From Rhodopirellula sp. (GTDB lineage Bacteria; Planctomycetota; Planctomycetia; Pirellulales; Pirellulaceae): 11,734 bases of DNA. Positions within the stretch are counted from its first letter, which is position 1; each line of letters begins with the position of its first letter. Both the position numbers and the translations under genes were made by a program. Where the stretch lies: the NCBI GenBank assembly GCA_002712845.1, contig PAUV01000063.1:4421-16154 (forward strand), written 5' to 3'. Below, one piece after another: positions 1-6,997 of the stretch. The notes below the pieces were generated by a model. It did not search any database, was not told the origin of the DNA, and saw nothing but the letters and a program-made list of their open reading frames with translations.

Positions 1-2
1 TG

Positions 3-1406
3 GGAGCTCTTCCCCTTTTCATGACTCTGCCTCTGTTGGGCGGTGTATCGCCTCAGCAGGTTTTGGGGGTCTTTATCGTTACCGGAGCGACCATTGTCTT
101 GGCGGGTAGTATCGGCACCGTGGTGGGTATATGGCGCGAGAAAACGTTTCAAGCGATTGCCATGACGGTGTTGGGTTTGTTGTTGTACATGGGGATTGGC
201 GAGGTGGTGGCTGAATTGCTTGTTGGTGCGCCGCAATCGATCACCTTGATCTTCAGCCCGCCACGAGCACTTGCTGCCGCAGCATCCCCCCTGGCCAGTC
301 TGTCCGACGAGACAGCTTTGGGTGTCGTGTTCTTTGTGTTCAGCAACGTGGTTCTTTCGATTTTGGTGCTGGCGTTGGGTGTGGCAAAGGTGAGAGTATG
401 GAACCCCTCGCGTGATGTCAGAATCAAGGCGCCGGAAGTAGAGTCTTCGGAGGAACTTGAAAGTCAGGGGACAGTAACGGACTGGAAGGCTCGCTCGCCA
501 AGACATGTCTGGGATAACCCGATTCTTTGGCGGGAGGTTCGAACTTGGGCCTACGGCCGCAAGATTGTTGTGATTCGTGTCGCTTTTGTCGTGTTCTTCC
601 TGTTCATCGCTGGGGTGCTGTATTCACAGGTGCAGACCGGTGTTGCCATGGAACCTGGTGGACGAATTGGGCGGGCGTTGCCTTCGGCAACAATTCCGGT
701 CGCTGCCCTAGGGGTGATCAGTCTTGTTCTCGTTAATGCATTAGCCGTTAATTCTGTCACTGGCGAACGAGATGGCCTCGCTCTCGATCTGTTACTCGCA
801 ACTGACTTGAGTCCACAAGAATTCATTTTTGGAAAGTTGGTGGGAGTGCTTTATGTAGCCAAGGAAATGATTCTGCTCCCGATTGCCTTGGTGATTTTCC
901 TCGCAGCCTGCGGGGTGATGACATACGAAAATATGGTTTACGTAATCCTTGGAGCCGTCATTTTGTATGTGTTTGTGACGATGCTCGGGTTGCACTCTGG
1001 GTTAAATTACGTGGCTGGCCGCACGGCAATCTTGGCAAGTTTGGGAACCGTTTTCTTTCTATGTGTTGGGATTGCCATCTGCATGACGATCATGGTCAGT
1101 TTCCGAGGCGCGTTTCAACTTCAATTGGCACCATTCCTAGTGATGATTCTCGGAGGTGGTGCGGCGCTCTTTGCATCATTGGGATGGCGAAATCCCTCGT
1201 CAGCGATCTTCTTTGCTTCCTTCGGATTGCCTTTGGTCACTTTTTATGCCATCACCCAGTTCCTGCTGCAGACAGATCACCTTTACGTGTTCTTTGCCTT
1301 GCTGGTCGGCTATGTCTTCACAACTGCCGCGATGATGATTCCTTCGCTGAGCGACTTTGATGTGTCGTTAGAACGGGACCGTGGTGCTGGTGGAGACGAC
1401 GCTTGA
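3..1406 (+). CDS. ABC-2 type transporter permease (5' partial)
   Basis: Membrane permease subunit of an ABC transporter. About eleven hydrophobic segments can be seen: three in the first 125 residues, then a soluble stretch (about 130-180), then eight more. The signature after the first membrane segment of the second half, VTGERDGLALDLLLATDLSP then the FGKLVG stretch (about residues 245-275), is typical of ABC-2 permeases, where the loop reads ER(E/D)..TLDLLL.T.LS...I..GK. The first ATG is at 21, but the frame is open back to position 3 (GALPLF before the Met) and no ribosome binding site precedes that ATG. Family members usually have additional membrane segments before this point, so the real start is probably outside the window. 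The stop codon overlaps the next gene's start. The substrate cannot be told; an ATPase gene would be expected upstream. Confidence 0.85.
   Translation, partial: GALPLFMTLPLLGGVSPQQVLGVFIVTGATIVLAGSIGTVVGIWREKTFQAIAMTVLGLLLYMGIGEVVAELLVGAPQSITLIFSPPRALAAAASPLASLSDETALGVVFFVFSNVVLSILVLALGVAKVRVWNPSRDVRIKAPEVESSEELESQGTVTDWKARSPRHVWDNPILWREVRTWAYGRKIVVIRVAFVVFFLFIAGVLYSQVQTGVAMEPGGRIGRALPSATIPVAALGVISLVLVNALAVNSVTGERDGLALDLLLATDLSPQEFIFGKLVGVLYVAKEMILLPIALVIFLAACGVMTYENMVYVILGAVILYVFVTMLGLHSGLNYVAGRTAILASLGTVFFLCVGIAICMTIMVSFRGAFQLQLAPFLVMILGGGAALFASLGWRNPSSAIFFASFGLPLVTFYAITQFLLQTDHLYVFFALLVGYVFTTAAMMIPSLSDFDVSLERDRGAGGDDA
1392..1406 (+). promoter_or_regulatory. Shine-Dalgarno and TTGA stop/start overlap
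   Basis: GGAG at 1392-1395 lies 7 nt before the TTG at 1403, inside the end of the permease gene. The TTG start and the permease TGA share the tetranucleotide TTGA (1403-1406). This supports the unusual TTG start and suggests translational coupling. Confidence 0.7.
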
Positions 1407-2665
1407 ATTGGATCACGGACGTTTGGCTTTGGCTTCTCGCCATGGGCATCCTGATCATGTTCAGCGCCCTTTTTAGCGGTAGTGAGGCGGCCATGTTCTC
1501 GCTGACGCAGCGTAACCTGAAAAGTCTTGCTCGTGGAGGTGTAGGAGGCCGGATCACTGCCACCTTGCTTAGGGATCCAGAGCACTTGCTGTCGGCAGTG
1601 TTGTTTTGGAACCTGTTGATCAATATGACTTATTTCGCCATTGCAGCGATAGTAGGTGCGCGTCTCGAAAATGATCCTAACGCAGGGCGAACGGTTGCCA
1701 TCGCGTTTACGGTTGTGAGTCTGCTGACCATCATTTTCTTTAGTGAGATGTTACCCAAGAGCGTTGCTGTTCTGGCACCCTTGCGAATTTCCATCATGTT
1801 GGGGCCACCTCTCTCACTGGCTGTACGCATGGTGGGCCCGGTCGTGCCGCTCGTTACCGCGGTCAATCAGGCTGCCAGTCGGTTGGTCTGGCCCTCTTTC
1901 AAACCCGAACCCGAAATCGATCTTGCAGATATTGAACGTGCAATCAATTTGGGCACCGACGATGCGGCGCTGTTGCAACGCGAACGAATGGCATTGCAGG
2001 GACTCGTTGAGATTGCTGAGACGCGGGTCGGGGAATTGATGCGACCCCGCAACAAACTCTGGATGTGTTCCACTACGGTGGATCTCCAACAAGTCCTCGA
2101 CGAGATGCCCGCCAGTGGCTACCTGATGGTGACTGATTCGTCGGGTGACATGATCACTCACTCGGTAGGAGTTCGCACTCTGCGTCCAAGTCAGTTAGAT
2201 GACTTGTCCTCGTTTTTTGAGCCAGTGATCTACGTGCCTTGGTCCGCTCGTGTCTCACAAGTCTTGGATCGACTTAATGAAGAAAATCGCTCAGTCGCGG
2301 TCGTGGTGAATGAATTCGGCGAATTGTTAGGGGCAGTTTCCATCGATGCAATCATGCGGAATATCCTTGCTCCTCGTCAGCAGCAAGATCCGTTTGGTGA
2401 AGTCGTTATTCAGGAGGTTGGGGAAAACCACTTTCGTGTTTCAGGATTGGTCAGCGTACGAGCCTTGACAAAGCGGCTGGGGATAGAGGCGACTGAGGAA
2501 GGGATCAACACTGTTGCCGGTTACATTCAACGAAATAACGAACGGTTGCCGCGAGTAGGAGATACAGCGAGTTTGGCCGGCTATCTGCTGACCGTGGTAG
2601 AGGCTCAAGAGAATGGCATTTGGATCGATATTGTCCAAGGTGAATGGGAGGATGAGCTTCCGTGA
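1403..2665 (+). CDS. CNNM/CorC-like membrane protein with CBS pair (DUF21, CBS, CorC_HlyC)
   Basis: Integral membrane protein of the CNNM/CorC (older name hemolysin C-like) family, some of whose members move or sense Mg2+ or other divalent cations. Residues 1-160 form the DUF21/CNNM membrane domain, with the hallmark FSALFSGSEAAMFS (20-33) and SEMLPKS (114-120). Residues about 203-325 form a CBS pair: the first repeat opens with VGELMRPRN, and the second holds VAVVVNEFGELLGAVSIDAI. Residues about 332-415 are a CorC_HlyC domain (VSGLVSVRALTKRLG ... VAGYIQRNNERLPRVGD). At 420 residues it is full length for the family. It starts with TTG, overlapping the permease stop by 4 nt, with GGAG 7 nt upstream. 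The domain calls are secure; the cation and direction of transport are not known. Confidence 0.9.
   Translation: MNWITDVWLWLLAMGILIMFSALFSGSEAAMFSLTQRNLKSLARGGVGGRITATLLRDPEHLLSAVLFWNLLINMTYFAIAAIVGARLENDPNAGRTVAIAFTVVSLLTIIFFSEMLPKSVAVLAPLRISIMLGPPLSLAVRMVGPVVPLVTAVNQAASRLVWPSFKPEPEIDLADIERAINLGTDDAALLQRERMALQGLVEIAETRVGELMRPRNKLWMCSTTVDLQQVLDEMPASGYLMVTDSSGDMITHSVGVRTLRPSQLDDLSSFFEPVIYVPWSARVSQVLDRLNEENRSVAVVVNEFGELLGAVSIDAIMRNILAPRQQQDPFGEVVIQEVGENHFRVSGLVSVRALTKRLGIEATEEGINTVAGYIQRNNERLPRVGDTASLAGYLLTVVEAQENGIWIDIVQGEWEDELP
2646..2665 (+). promoter_or_regulatory. Shine-Dalgarno and GTGA stop/start overlap
   Basis: GGGAGG at 2646-2651 is 10 nt before the GTG at 2662. That start shares GTGA with the preceding TGA stop, so the second CNNM gene is also likely read by coupled or re-initiating ribosomes. 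Confidence 0.7.
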
Positions 2666-3603
2666 TTGTTGCAGGGCTATTATTTCTTCTAGGGCTATCA
2701 CTCAGTGCATTTTTTAGCGGTAGTGAGACTGGGTTTTACCGAGTTTCGCGTACGCGTTTGGTGCTTGATGGATTAAGCGGATCAAAGATGGCCAAGAGGA
2801 TGATCTGGTTGCTGAATCATCCGGCAATTTTTGTGGCTACCACATTGGTGGGGAATAATCTTGCCAACTATGTCACCAGTTTAGCTATCGTGATGGGAGT
2901 CGCTGTGTGGTTTGGTGTCGGTTCCAGCGCTGAATTGCTGGGACCAATTCTGTTAACACCAATCGTGTTTGTGTTTGGTGAATTGCTGCCAAAGTACCTC
3001 TTTTACCATGCTCCCTATCGATTGCTAAATGCAGCTCGTCCGCCGTTGCTGTTGGCAACGGTTTTACTAAGCCCCGTTTCATTAATTCTGGGCTTATTAG
3101 GAAGAACGCTGCAAAAGATCACTGGGCAGACGCCCTTTCGCTTGAGATTGGCAATGGCTCGTGGTGAGTTGGAGCAAGTGTTGAAACACGGTCATGAGGC
3201 GGGGATTCTTGTTGCCGGTCAACGATCACTCGCACAACGTCTATTTGAAGTAGGCGGCGAGCCGGCAATTTCATTTGGGGTCCCGGCAGATCGACTGGCG
3301 ATCGTTTCAATGCCTGTGGATCCCAAGCACGCACGGCATGAAGCGCGTCGGCACAACCATCCGATGATCCTTGTTCAAGATCAAAAGGGAATTGTCGGTT
3401 TTCTGTGGTACGCTGATCTGTGCGGTGATCATCCCAACTTGGAATGTCAGCCGGTGTTTAATGGCCGATCTGAAGATCGCCATCTGCAGGTGCTGTTGAG
3501 TCTCTACGACAGTGCCAGTGAAATCGCAGTACTCAAAGATGACAAGGCTAAGATTCGAGGGGTTGTGACTCGCCGCCAGTTGATGCAACCGCTGATCAAA
3601 TGA
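2662..3603 (+). CDS. Second CNNM/DUF21 membrane protein, short form without CorC_HlyC
   Basis: Paralogue of the gene just before it. Residues 1-155 form the CNNM membrane domain: LSAFFSGSETGFYRVSR (14-30), LVGNNLANY (62-70) and FGELLPKYLF (105-114) match the family's conserved segments. Residues about 203-310 resemble a worn CBS pair (FGVPADRLAIVSMPVD, then IRGVVTRRQLMQPL at the end). The protein stops there, so the CorC_HlyC domain seen in its neighbour is missing; at 313 residues it is about 105 shorter. The GTG start overlaps the previous stop by 4 nt. I infer that the two proteins form a heteromeric complex, because coupled tandem paralogues with one reduced member often do, but nothing in the sequence proves it. 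Confidence 0.87.
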   Translation: MIVAGLLFLLGLSLSAFFSGSETGFYRVSRTRLVLDGLSGSKMAKRMIWLLNHPAIFVATTLVGNNLANYVTSLAIVMGVAVWFGVGSSAELLGPILLTPIVFVFGELLPKYLFYHAPYRLLNAARPPLLLATVLLSPVSLILGLLGRTLQKITGQTPFRLRLAMARGELEQVLKHGHEAGILVAGQRSLAQRLFEVGGEPAISFGVPADRLAIVSMPVDPKHARHEARRHNHPMILVQDQKGIVGFLWYADLCGDHPNLECQPVFNGRSEDRHLQVLLSLYDSASEIAVLKDDKAKIRGVVTRRQLMQPLIK

Positions 3604-3614
3604 GCATGCGGCGT

Positions 3615-3896
3615 TTAAACGTCTGCTTTCTTGTAGCCAATCTTAGTCATGACTGAGAGCATCTCGTCGCAGGTCAGGTAACGACGGTGGTGTTCCACTT
3701 TATACTCGTCAATTGCGACAGCCAACTCGCGACCGGCGGGTGATAGCCCCCTATGCGAACTTCCGAATTGTCGACGCTCGGCTTGCTGTTGTCCCGCGGT
3801 CGCGGCTCTTCGGCGATCCACGAATACGTTATTGTCTGGGGCGATGTGGTCGTGGCTACTAGGAAAAGGCTGCCCGGCGCTGTTATGCAGTGACAT
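3615..3896 (-). CDS. Small conserved hypothetical protein, planctomycete type
   Basis: A 93-residue protein of unknown function. The first 45 residues are polar and look unstructured. The last 48 form a compact charged block: RRQFGSSHRGLSPAGRELA, then AIDEYKVEHHRRYLTCDEML, then GYKK near the end. I recall small planctomycete proteins with the same order of motifs (RRQF.nSH..LSP...ELA.AID.YK...RR.it.eEml.v...lGY.K), so it is probably real; this is from memory and not from a search. The frame is open to a Met 12 codons upstream (3932), but the start at 3896 is preferred because GGAG lies 7 nt before it. It ends 11 nt from the convergent CNNM operon. No membrane segment or known catalytic motif is visible. 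Confidence 0.7.
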   Translation of the reverse strand: MSLHNSAGQPFPSSHDHIAPDNNVFVDRRRAATAGQQQAERRQFGSSHRGLSPAGRELAVAIDEYKVEHHRRYLTCDEMLSVMTKIGYKKADV

Positions 3897-3903
3897 GATG
3901 AAG

Positions 3904-3907
3904 CTCC
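3904..3907 (-). promoter_or_regulatory. Ribosome binding site deciding the start of the small protein
   Basis: On the minus strand GGAG (3907 down to 3904) sits 7 nt before the ATG at 3896. The upstream in-frame Met at 3932 has no comparable signal. Confidence 0.6.
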
Positions 3908-4107
3908 ATTCAGAAGCGAGTGGCTCGTGCAAGCTTGAAACTCTTGCGATACAAGGGACTAACGAAGCCTAGCCCAGATAACCAGGGTGCGTCGGCAGTA
4001 TGTTCCGAATTGTCAAGAACCTCAGGTTTTTTCAGCAATATGGTGATTTTAAGCAGTGAGGATTCTGGCGACTTGCAGGCACAGTGGTGTTGTAATTCGT
4101 TCAATCA

Positions 4108-4131
4108 GAACAACCCGAACAATTGTTGTTC
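4108..4131. repeat. Inverted repeat GAACAAC / GTTGTTC
   Basis: A perfect 7-bp inverted repeat (4108-4114 and 4125-4131) with a 10-nt loop. A second dyad, GAACAA-ttg-TTGTTC, is nested in it (4117-4131). No T-run follows on either strand, so it is not a clear intrinsic terminator. It could be a binding site or chance. Confidence 0.35.
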
Positions 4132-4353
4132 ATGGCCCGCGGCATCTCATTCGTGAGGCAACATACGTAAGACAGTGCCGAGTACTTCGAATCAGGGTTG
4201 AGGGGGGCTTTGCGGAAATGGAAGGGTGTCGGCGGGCAGGGACAGGACTTCATGGTTCAAAACATTGAAAATCAAGTCATGGTTCGTCAGCTCTGCGCGA
4301 CTGTGTCTGTCACATGTGGGGCATTGGCTTGGCCATTCATGTTTGATCCTTCG

Positions 4354-5301
4354 TCAATGACGTTGCCGCGCATCTTTCCCAGCAGATTCAACCGCGATCC
4401 GTTGTTCCGCGTCCTGTAATTCCGCGACCAGAATTCCGTCTGCGAAGAGCTCGGGAGCGATTTTGGCTGCCTGTTCCAATGCAGATCGAGCTCGTTCCAC
4501 TTGGCCGTCTTTGAGTTCAAGAGCTGCTAACTCAATCAAGGGTTCAGGATCGCTTCCATCCTTGGCGATGGCCCGGCGGAAACTCACCTTAGCATCATCG
4601 GTTCTTTGTTCTTGCCTCAATGCGATCCCTCGAAGTAGGTCCACGCGGGACGAAGCAGCGTCGACTCCATGCGTGTCGTGCAAGCGATCAAGGGTTGCCA
4701 AGACACGGTCGTAACGTTGTTGTTGCAGGTAAATCTCGGCTGCCGTTTGTTGTACTTTGGGGTAATCTGGCTGCAACGCGAGGGCTCGATGGTAAGCTGC
4801 AAGTGCAGGTTGTAGGGCTGGATGATCAGGATCTGAAGCACCAGCGCCTGCACGAAGGCAATCGCCATAAAGTGCCCAGGCTTCTGCTGAATCACGCTCG
4901 GATTCCAGTGCCCATAAACTGTGGGTTTTCGCCTCTTCAAGCCTACCCATGTCCAGATACATCTGCCCCAAGCGTTGGACCATTTTGGGGTCACCAGCAC
5001 TCAGGCGAACTGCTTGTTCCATGTGTTCGACTGCCAAGGTCGTCTTTTCGCGATTCCAATGTGCTTCTGCCAAGCCCCAGTGCGCCCGCTCATCATTCTC
5101 TGATTTCTCGAGGGCTTGTGTGAATAATTTCTCAGCATCTTCCCAGCTGCCGTTGTGGATTTTTTGAAAACCCATTCCGGAGTGACGTCTCGCGTCAATC
5201 AATTTTTGCTGTTGCTTATGGCTCATGCTTTGGCAGCCGCAACAAGCAAATACTGTCAGCCACAGTAGTGCGAAAAGTTGTGTGGGCAATTTGACGGGCA
5301 T
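4354..5301 (-). CDS. Tetratricopeptide-repeat lipoprotein
   Basis: Predicted membrane-anchored scaffold protein of 315 residues. The N-terminus is a lipoprotein signal: K4, a hydrophobic core LFALLWLTVFA, then CCGCQS, so C23 (or C20) would carry the lipid. The rest is helical TPR repeats, such as GMGFQKIHNGSWEDAEKLFT, HWGLAEAHWNREKTTLAVEH, LGQMYLDMGRLEEAK, and two or more further units towards the C-terminus, with alanines at the usual packing positions. The frame is open to a GTG at 5331, but the ATG at 5301 is preferred: GGAA lies 6 nt upstream and it places the signal peptide at the N-terminus. It stands alone, divergent from the next plus-strand gene. TPR proteins bind other proteins; its partner is unknown. 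Confidence 0.85.
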   Translation of the reverse strand: MPVKLPTQLFALLWLTVFACCGCQSMSHKQQQKLIDARRHSGMGFQKIHNGSWEDAEKLFTQALEKSENDERAHWGLAEAHWNREKTTLAVEHMEQAVRLSAGDPKMVQRLGQMYLDMGRLEEAKTHSLWALESERDSAEAWALYGDCLRAGAGASDPDHPALQPALAAYHRALALQPDYPKVQQTAAEIYLQQQRYDRVLATLDRLHDTHGVDAASSRVDLLRGIALRQEQRTDDAKVSFRRAIAKDGSDPEPLIELAALELKDGQVERARSALEQAAKIAPELFADGILVAELQDAEQRIAVESAGKDARQRH

Positions 5302-5484
5302 GATTGGTTCCAAAACAGCGGCGACAAGCACCGGGGAGTACCAAAATCGTTGTTTTTACGCAACGCGAGCTCACCTTATTGATCCAGAACGTAGCTAACA
5401 CGGCTGGGATTTATCGACCAACTAGCGCATCATGCACAGTCCCAAAACATTGATTTTTACCGCTGACCCCAGATTGTCCCGAGC
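5302..5484. promoter_or_regulatory. Divergent intergenic region
   Basis: 183 nt between the minus-strand TPR gene and the plus-strand hypothetical gene. It must hold the 5' regions of both, but no clear promoter boxes can be picked out by eye. Confidence 0.35.
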
Positions 5485-5913
5485 ATGCCTGCCACATTCG
5501 AATCGTTTGGAATCAAATTTCTCTATCCTGACAACTGGAAAGAAATTGAACGACCGGAAGATGAGGGCAGTGATGGCGTCACACTGGAGTTGCCCACAGG
5601 TGGCTTTTTCAGCCTAGAGAGAGAGCGTGAGGGACAGCTGGTCAGTGAGATCATCGAGGAGGTGGCTGATTCCATTGCTGAGGATTACGACGAAATCGAG
5701 CGTGAACAGGTATCACTACCCGGGGCACTGCCGGATGAGAAATCGATCGACTTTAGGTTCTACTATCTCGATCTATTAATCGTCTCGCGACTGATTATTT
5801 TGCTGGCAGGAGGTAGAACCTTGATTCTGCAACTGCAAGCAGAGAGCCGTAATTTTGATGACAATGAACTTGTATTTGCTGCAATTCTAAAGCAAATTCG
5901 CGAATCGCTCTAA
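5485..5913 (+). CDS. Conserved-looking hypothetical protein (142 aa)
   Basis: Soluble, acidic protein of unknown function. It opens with a pattern common to small PsbP/DcrB-like beta-sheet proteins, FESFGIKFLYPDNWKEIERP: an aromatic-rich strand followed by P.nW. A strand-rich middle (VTLELPTGGFFSLERE) and an acidic helix (VSEIIEEVADSIAEDYDEIE) follow, then more strands and a closing helix ELVFAAILKQIRESL. That fold link is inferred from the pattern only. There is no signal peptide and no membrane segment apart from one moderately hydrophobic strand (LLIVSRLIILLAGG). The ATG at 5485 has only a weak GAG upstream. The stop overlaps the stop of the convergent Fur-family gene by 3-4 nt. Confidence 0.7.
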   Translation: MPATFESFGIKFLYPDNWKEIERPEDEGSDGVTLELPTGGFFSLEREREGQLVSEIIEEVADSIAEDYDEIEREQVSLPGALPDEKSIDFRFYYLDLLIVSRLIILLAGGRTLILQLQAESRNFDDNELVFAAILKQIRESL

Positions 5914-6482
5914 ACCAGATCCTGCTTGCGTTTCTTGCGACGGCTTTTGCCACAATCACGGCAGACGCCCTGGATGATCATTCGATGACCACTCACGCGA
6001 AAACCTTTCTCGGCAGCGACAGTGTCCCTCGTCTTCATGAGCTCCGCACTTTGAAACTCGAACAAACCTCTGCATCGAGTGCAGTACAGGTGGTCGTGCT
6101 GGGGATACCCGTAATCCAATTCGTAGACGGTGCGTCCATCAAGTTGAAAGCTTTTCAGCAGCCCAGCATCCACAAATTCGCGGAGGGTCCGGTAAACGGT
6201 TGCAGAACTGACGTAGTTCTTTTCACCTCGACGCGGTAAACGATCGATCAATTCGTCTGCGTCAAAGTGGTCATGTTCCTCGAAGACCGCCTCGATCAAA
6301 AACTTCCGCTGACTGGTCTGTCGCAACCCGCGTGTCTGCAGGTACTCCTCGAACCTCTCTCGAGGCGATGAAGATACGTTCAGTGGTTCAAGGGAATCAG
6401 CGGTGGACACGGGCGTTTTCAGTTCGAATTGGGATCCGATGCATCCGGACATGAAAGCCGGACATCCGATACAGGGTGACAT
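5910..6482 (-). CDS. Fur-family metal-dependent transcriptional regulator
   Basis: DNA-binding repressor of the Fur/Zur/PerR family. The winged helix spans about residues 41-125: RGLRQTSQRKFLIEAVFEEH, then HFDADELIDRL, then the recognition helix SSATVYRTLREFVDAGLLK (92-110). The metal and dimer half has HDHLYCTRC (129-137) and CRDC (174-177), two CxxC pairs for structural zinc, plus H129 and H131 of the regulatory site. The C-terminal tail is very basic (KSRRKKRKQ). From the first Met it is 190 residues, about 40 longer than usual; the extra N-terminus has three cysteines (C4, C7, C14). None of the possible starts (6482 ATG, 6452 ATG, 6410 GTG) has a good ribosome binding site, so the start is unsure. 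Which metal it senses cannot be told from the sequence. Confidence 0.88.
   Translation of the reverse strand: MSPCIGCPAFMSGCIGSQFELKTPVSTADSLEPLNVSSSPRERFEEYLQTRGLRQTSQRKFLIEAVFEEHDHFDADELIDRLPRRGEKNYVSSATVYRTLREFVDAGLLKSFQLDGRTVYELDYGYPQHDHLYCTRCRGLFEFQSAELMKTRDTVAAEKGFRVSGHRMIIQGVCRDCGKSRRKKRKQDLV
6434..6470. repeat. Nested direct repeats at the fur-family gene start
   Basis: CCGGACAT occurs at 6445-6452 and 6458-6465 (13-bp period), and ATCCGAT occurs at 6434-6440 and 6464-6470. They fall within the first codons of the regulator if the ATG at 6482 is used, or just upstream of it if the GTG at 6410 is used. Confidence 0.5.
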
Positions 6483-6567
6483 TTACATCAAGCGTCAATA
6501 TAACTGACCGTGAAGCCATGACCGGAAAAAACAGACGATACGCGAAGAGTTTTGGCTGCATACCACA

Positions 6568-6605
6568 AACGGCGGCGAGGTAAGCACCTCGCACGCGTCG
6601 CCGTT
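6568..6605. repeat. Strong two-part hairpin between flgM-like and fur-family genes
   Basis: Outer stem AACGGCG (6568-6574) pairs with CGCCGTT (6599-6605). Inner stem GCGAGGT (6575-6581) pairs with ACCTCGC (6586-6592). The loop is AAGC and a 6-nt bulge ACGCGT sits on one side. That is fourteen perfect base pairs, mostly GC. It starts 56 nt past the flgM-like stop. No T-run follows on either strand, so it may be an atypical terminator, an RNA stability element, or a structured leader for the regulator gene. Confidence 0.6.
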
Positions 6606-6660
6606 ATCCGGTGTGACGCCGAAGGTAGGTTATTCAAAAAACCTGATCGGATCGGCCTGC

Positions 6661-6963
6661 CTAGGCATACTGATCCAGGAGCCGATCAAGAGCGGCATCC
6701 ATCTTCTCAGGAGTCTCATAGCTCCCGTCAGCGATTTGTCTGCGAATCTCAGCGACGCGGTCGATCCGAATCTCGCCACCGCCAGCGGCAGCCGAGCTCG
6801 GGGCCATGCGGTTCACTCCGCTGGCCGCGCTGGATAAATCAAGTTGGTCTACCGCACTTTTGGTGGGGTTCGGAGTCGCATCAGCCGGTTTCTGGGGCTG
6901 GCTGCGTTGGGCTGCAGCATTGGGCTGCGTTGTTGAAACCCGATAGGGGCCGTATATCTGCAT
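6661..6963 (-). CDS. flgM: FlgM-like negative regulator of flagellin synthesis (anti-sigma-28)
   Basis: FlgM binds the flagellar sigma factor FliA and holds back late flagellar genes until the hook is complete. The protein is 100 residues. The first 60 are rich in Ala, Pro, Gln and Ser and probably disordered, as in other FlgM proteins. The conserved part is at the C-terminus: DQLDLSSAASGVNRM, then RIDRVAEIRRQIADGSYET, then the final helix KMDAALDRLLDQYA. The frame is open to 7122, but the ATG at 6963 is chosen because GGGAG lies 10 nt upstream and MQIYGPYRVS is the type of N-terminus I recall from planctomycete FlgM proteins. It stands apart from other flagellar genes here. The 178-nt gap to the downstream same-strand regulator holds a hairpin. 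Confidence 0.82.
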   Translation of the reverse strand: MQIYGPYRVSTTQPNAAAQRSQPQKPADATPNPTKSAVDQLDLSSAASGVNRMAPSSAAAGGGEIRIDRVAEIRRQIADGSYETPEKMDAALDRLLDQYA

Positions 6964-6973
6964 AATCGAATTG

Positions 6974-6978
6974 CTCCC
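6974..6978 (-). promoter_or_regulatory. Ribosome binding site deciding the flgM start
   Basis: GGGAG (minus strand, 6978 down to 6974) is 10 nt before the ATG at 6963. It argues against the longer reading from 7122. Confidence 0.65.
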
Positions 6979-6997
6979 GTGTGGGACTGGAACTTCC

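Larger units (their letters stand above)
3897..4353. other. Gene-poor gap
   Basis: About 457 nt with only short overlapping frames on both strands and no recognisable protein. It should hold the promoter of the small minus-strand gene and the end of the TPR transcript, but I see no convincing -35/-10 pair and no stem followed by a T-run. Confidence 0.5.

Noticed and set aside
3612..3621. Palindrome CGTTTAAACG between the CNNM operon and the small gene
   Set aside because: Only 10 bp with no loop. It includes the stop codon of the small gene and has no terminator shape.
6636..6661. Possible flgM terminator using the minus-strand T6 run at 6641-6636
   Set aside because: The sequence before the T-run (CCGATCCGATCAGG) does not form a workable stem.
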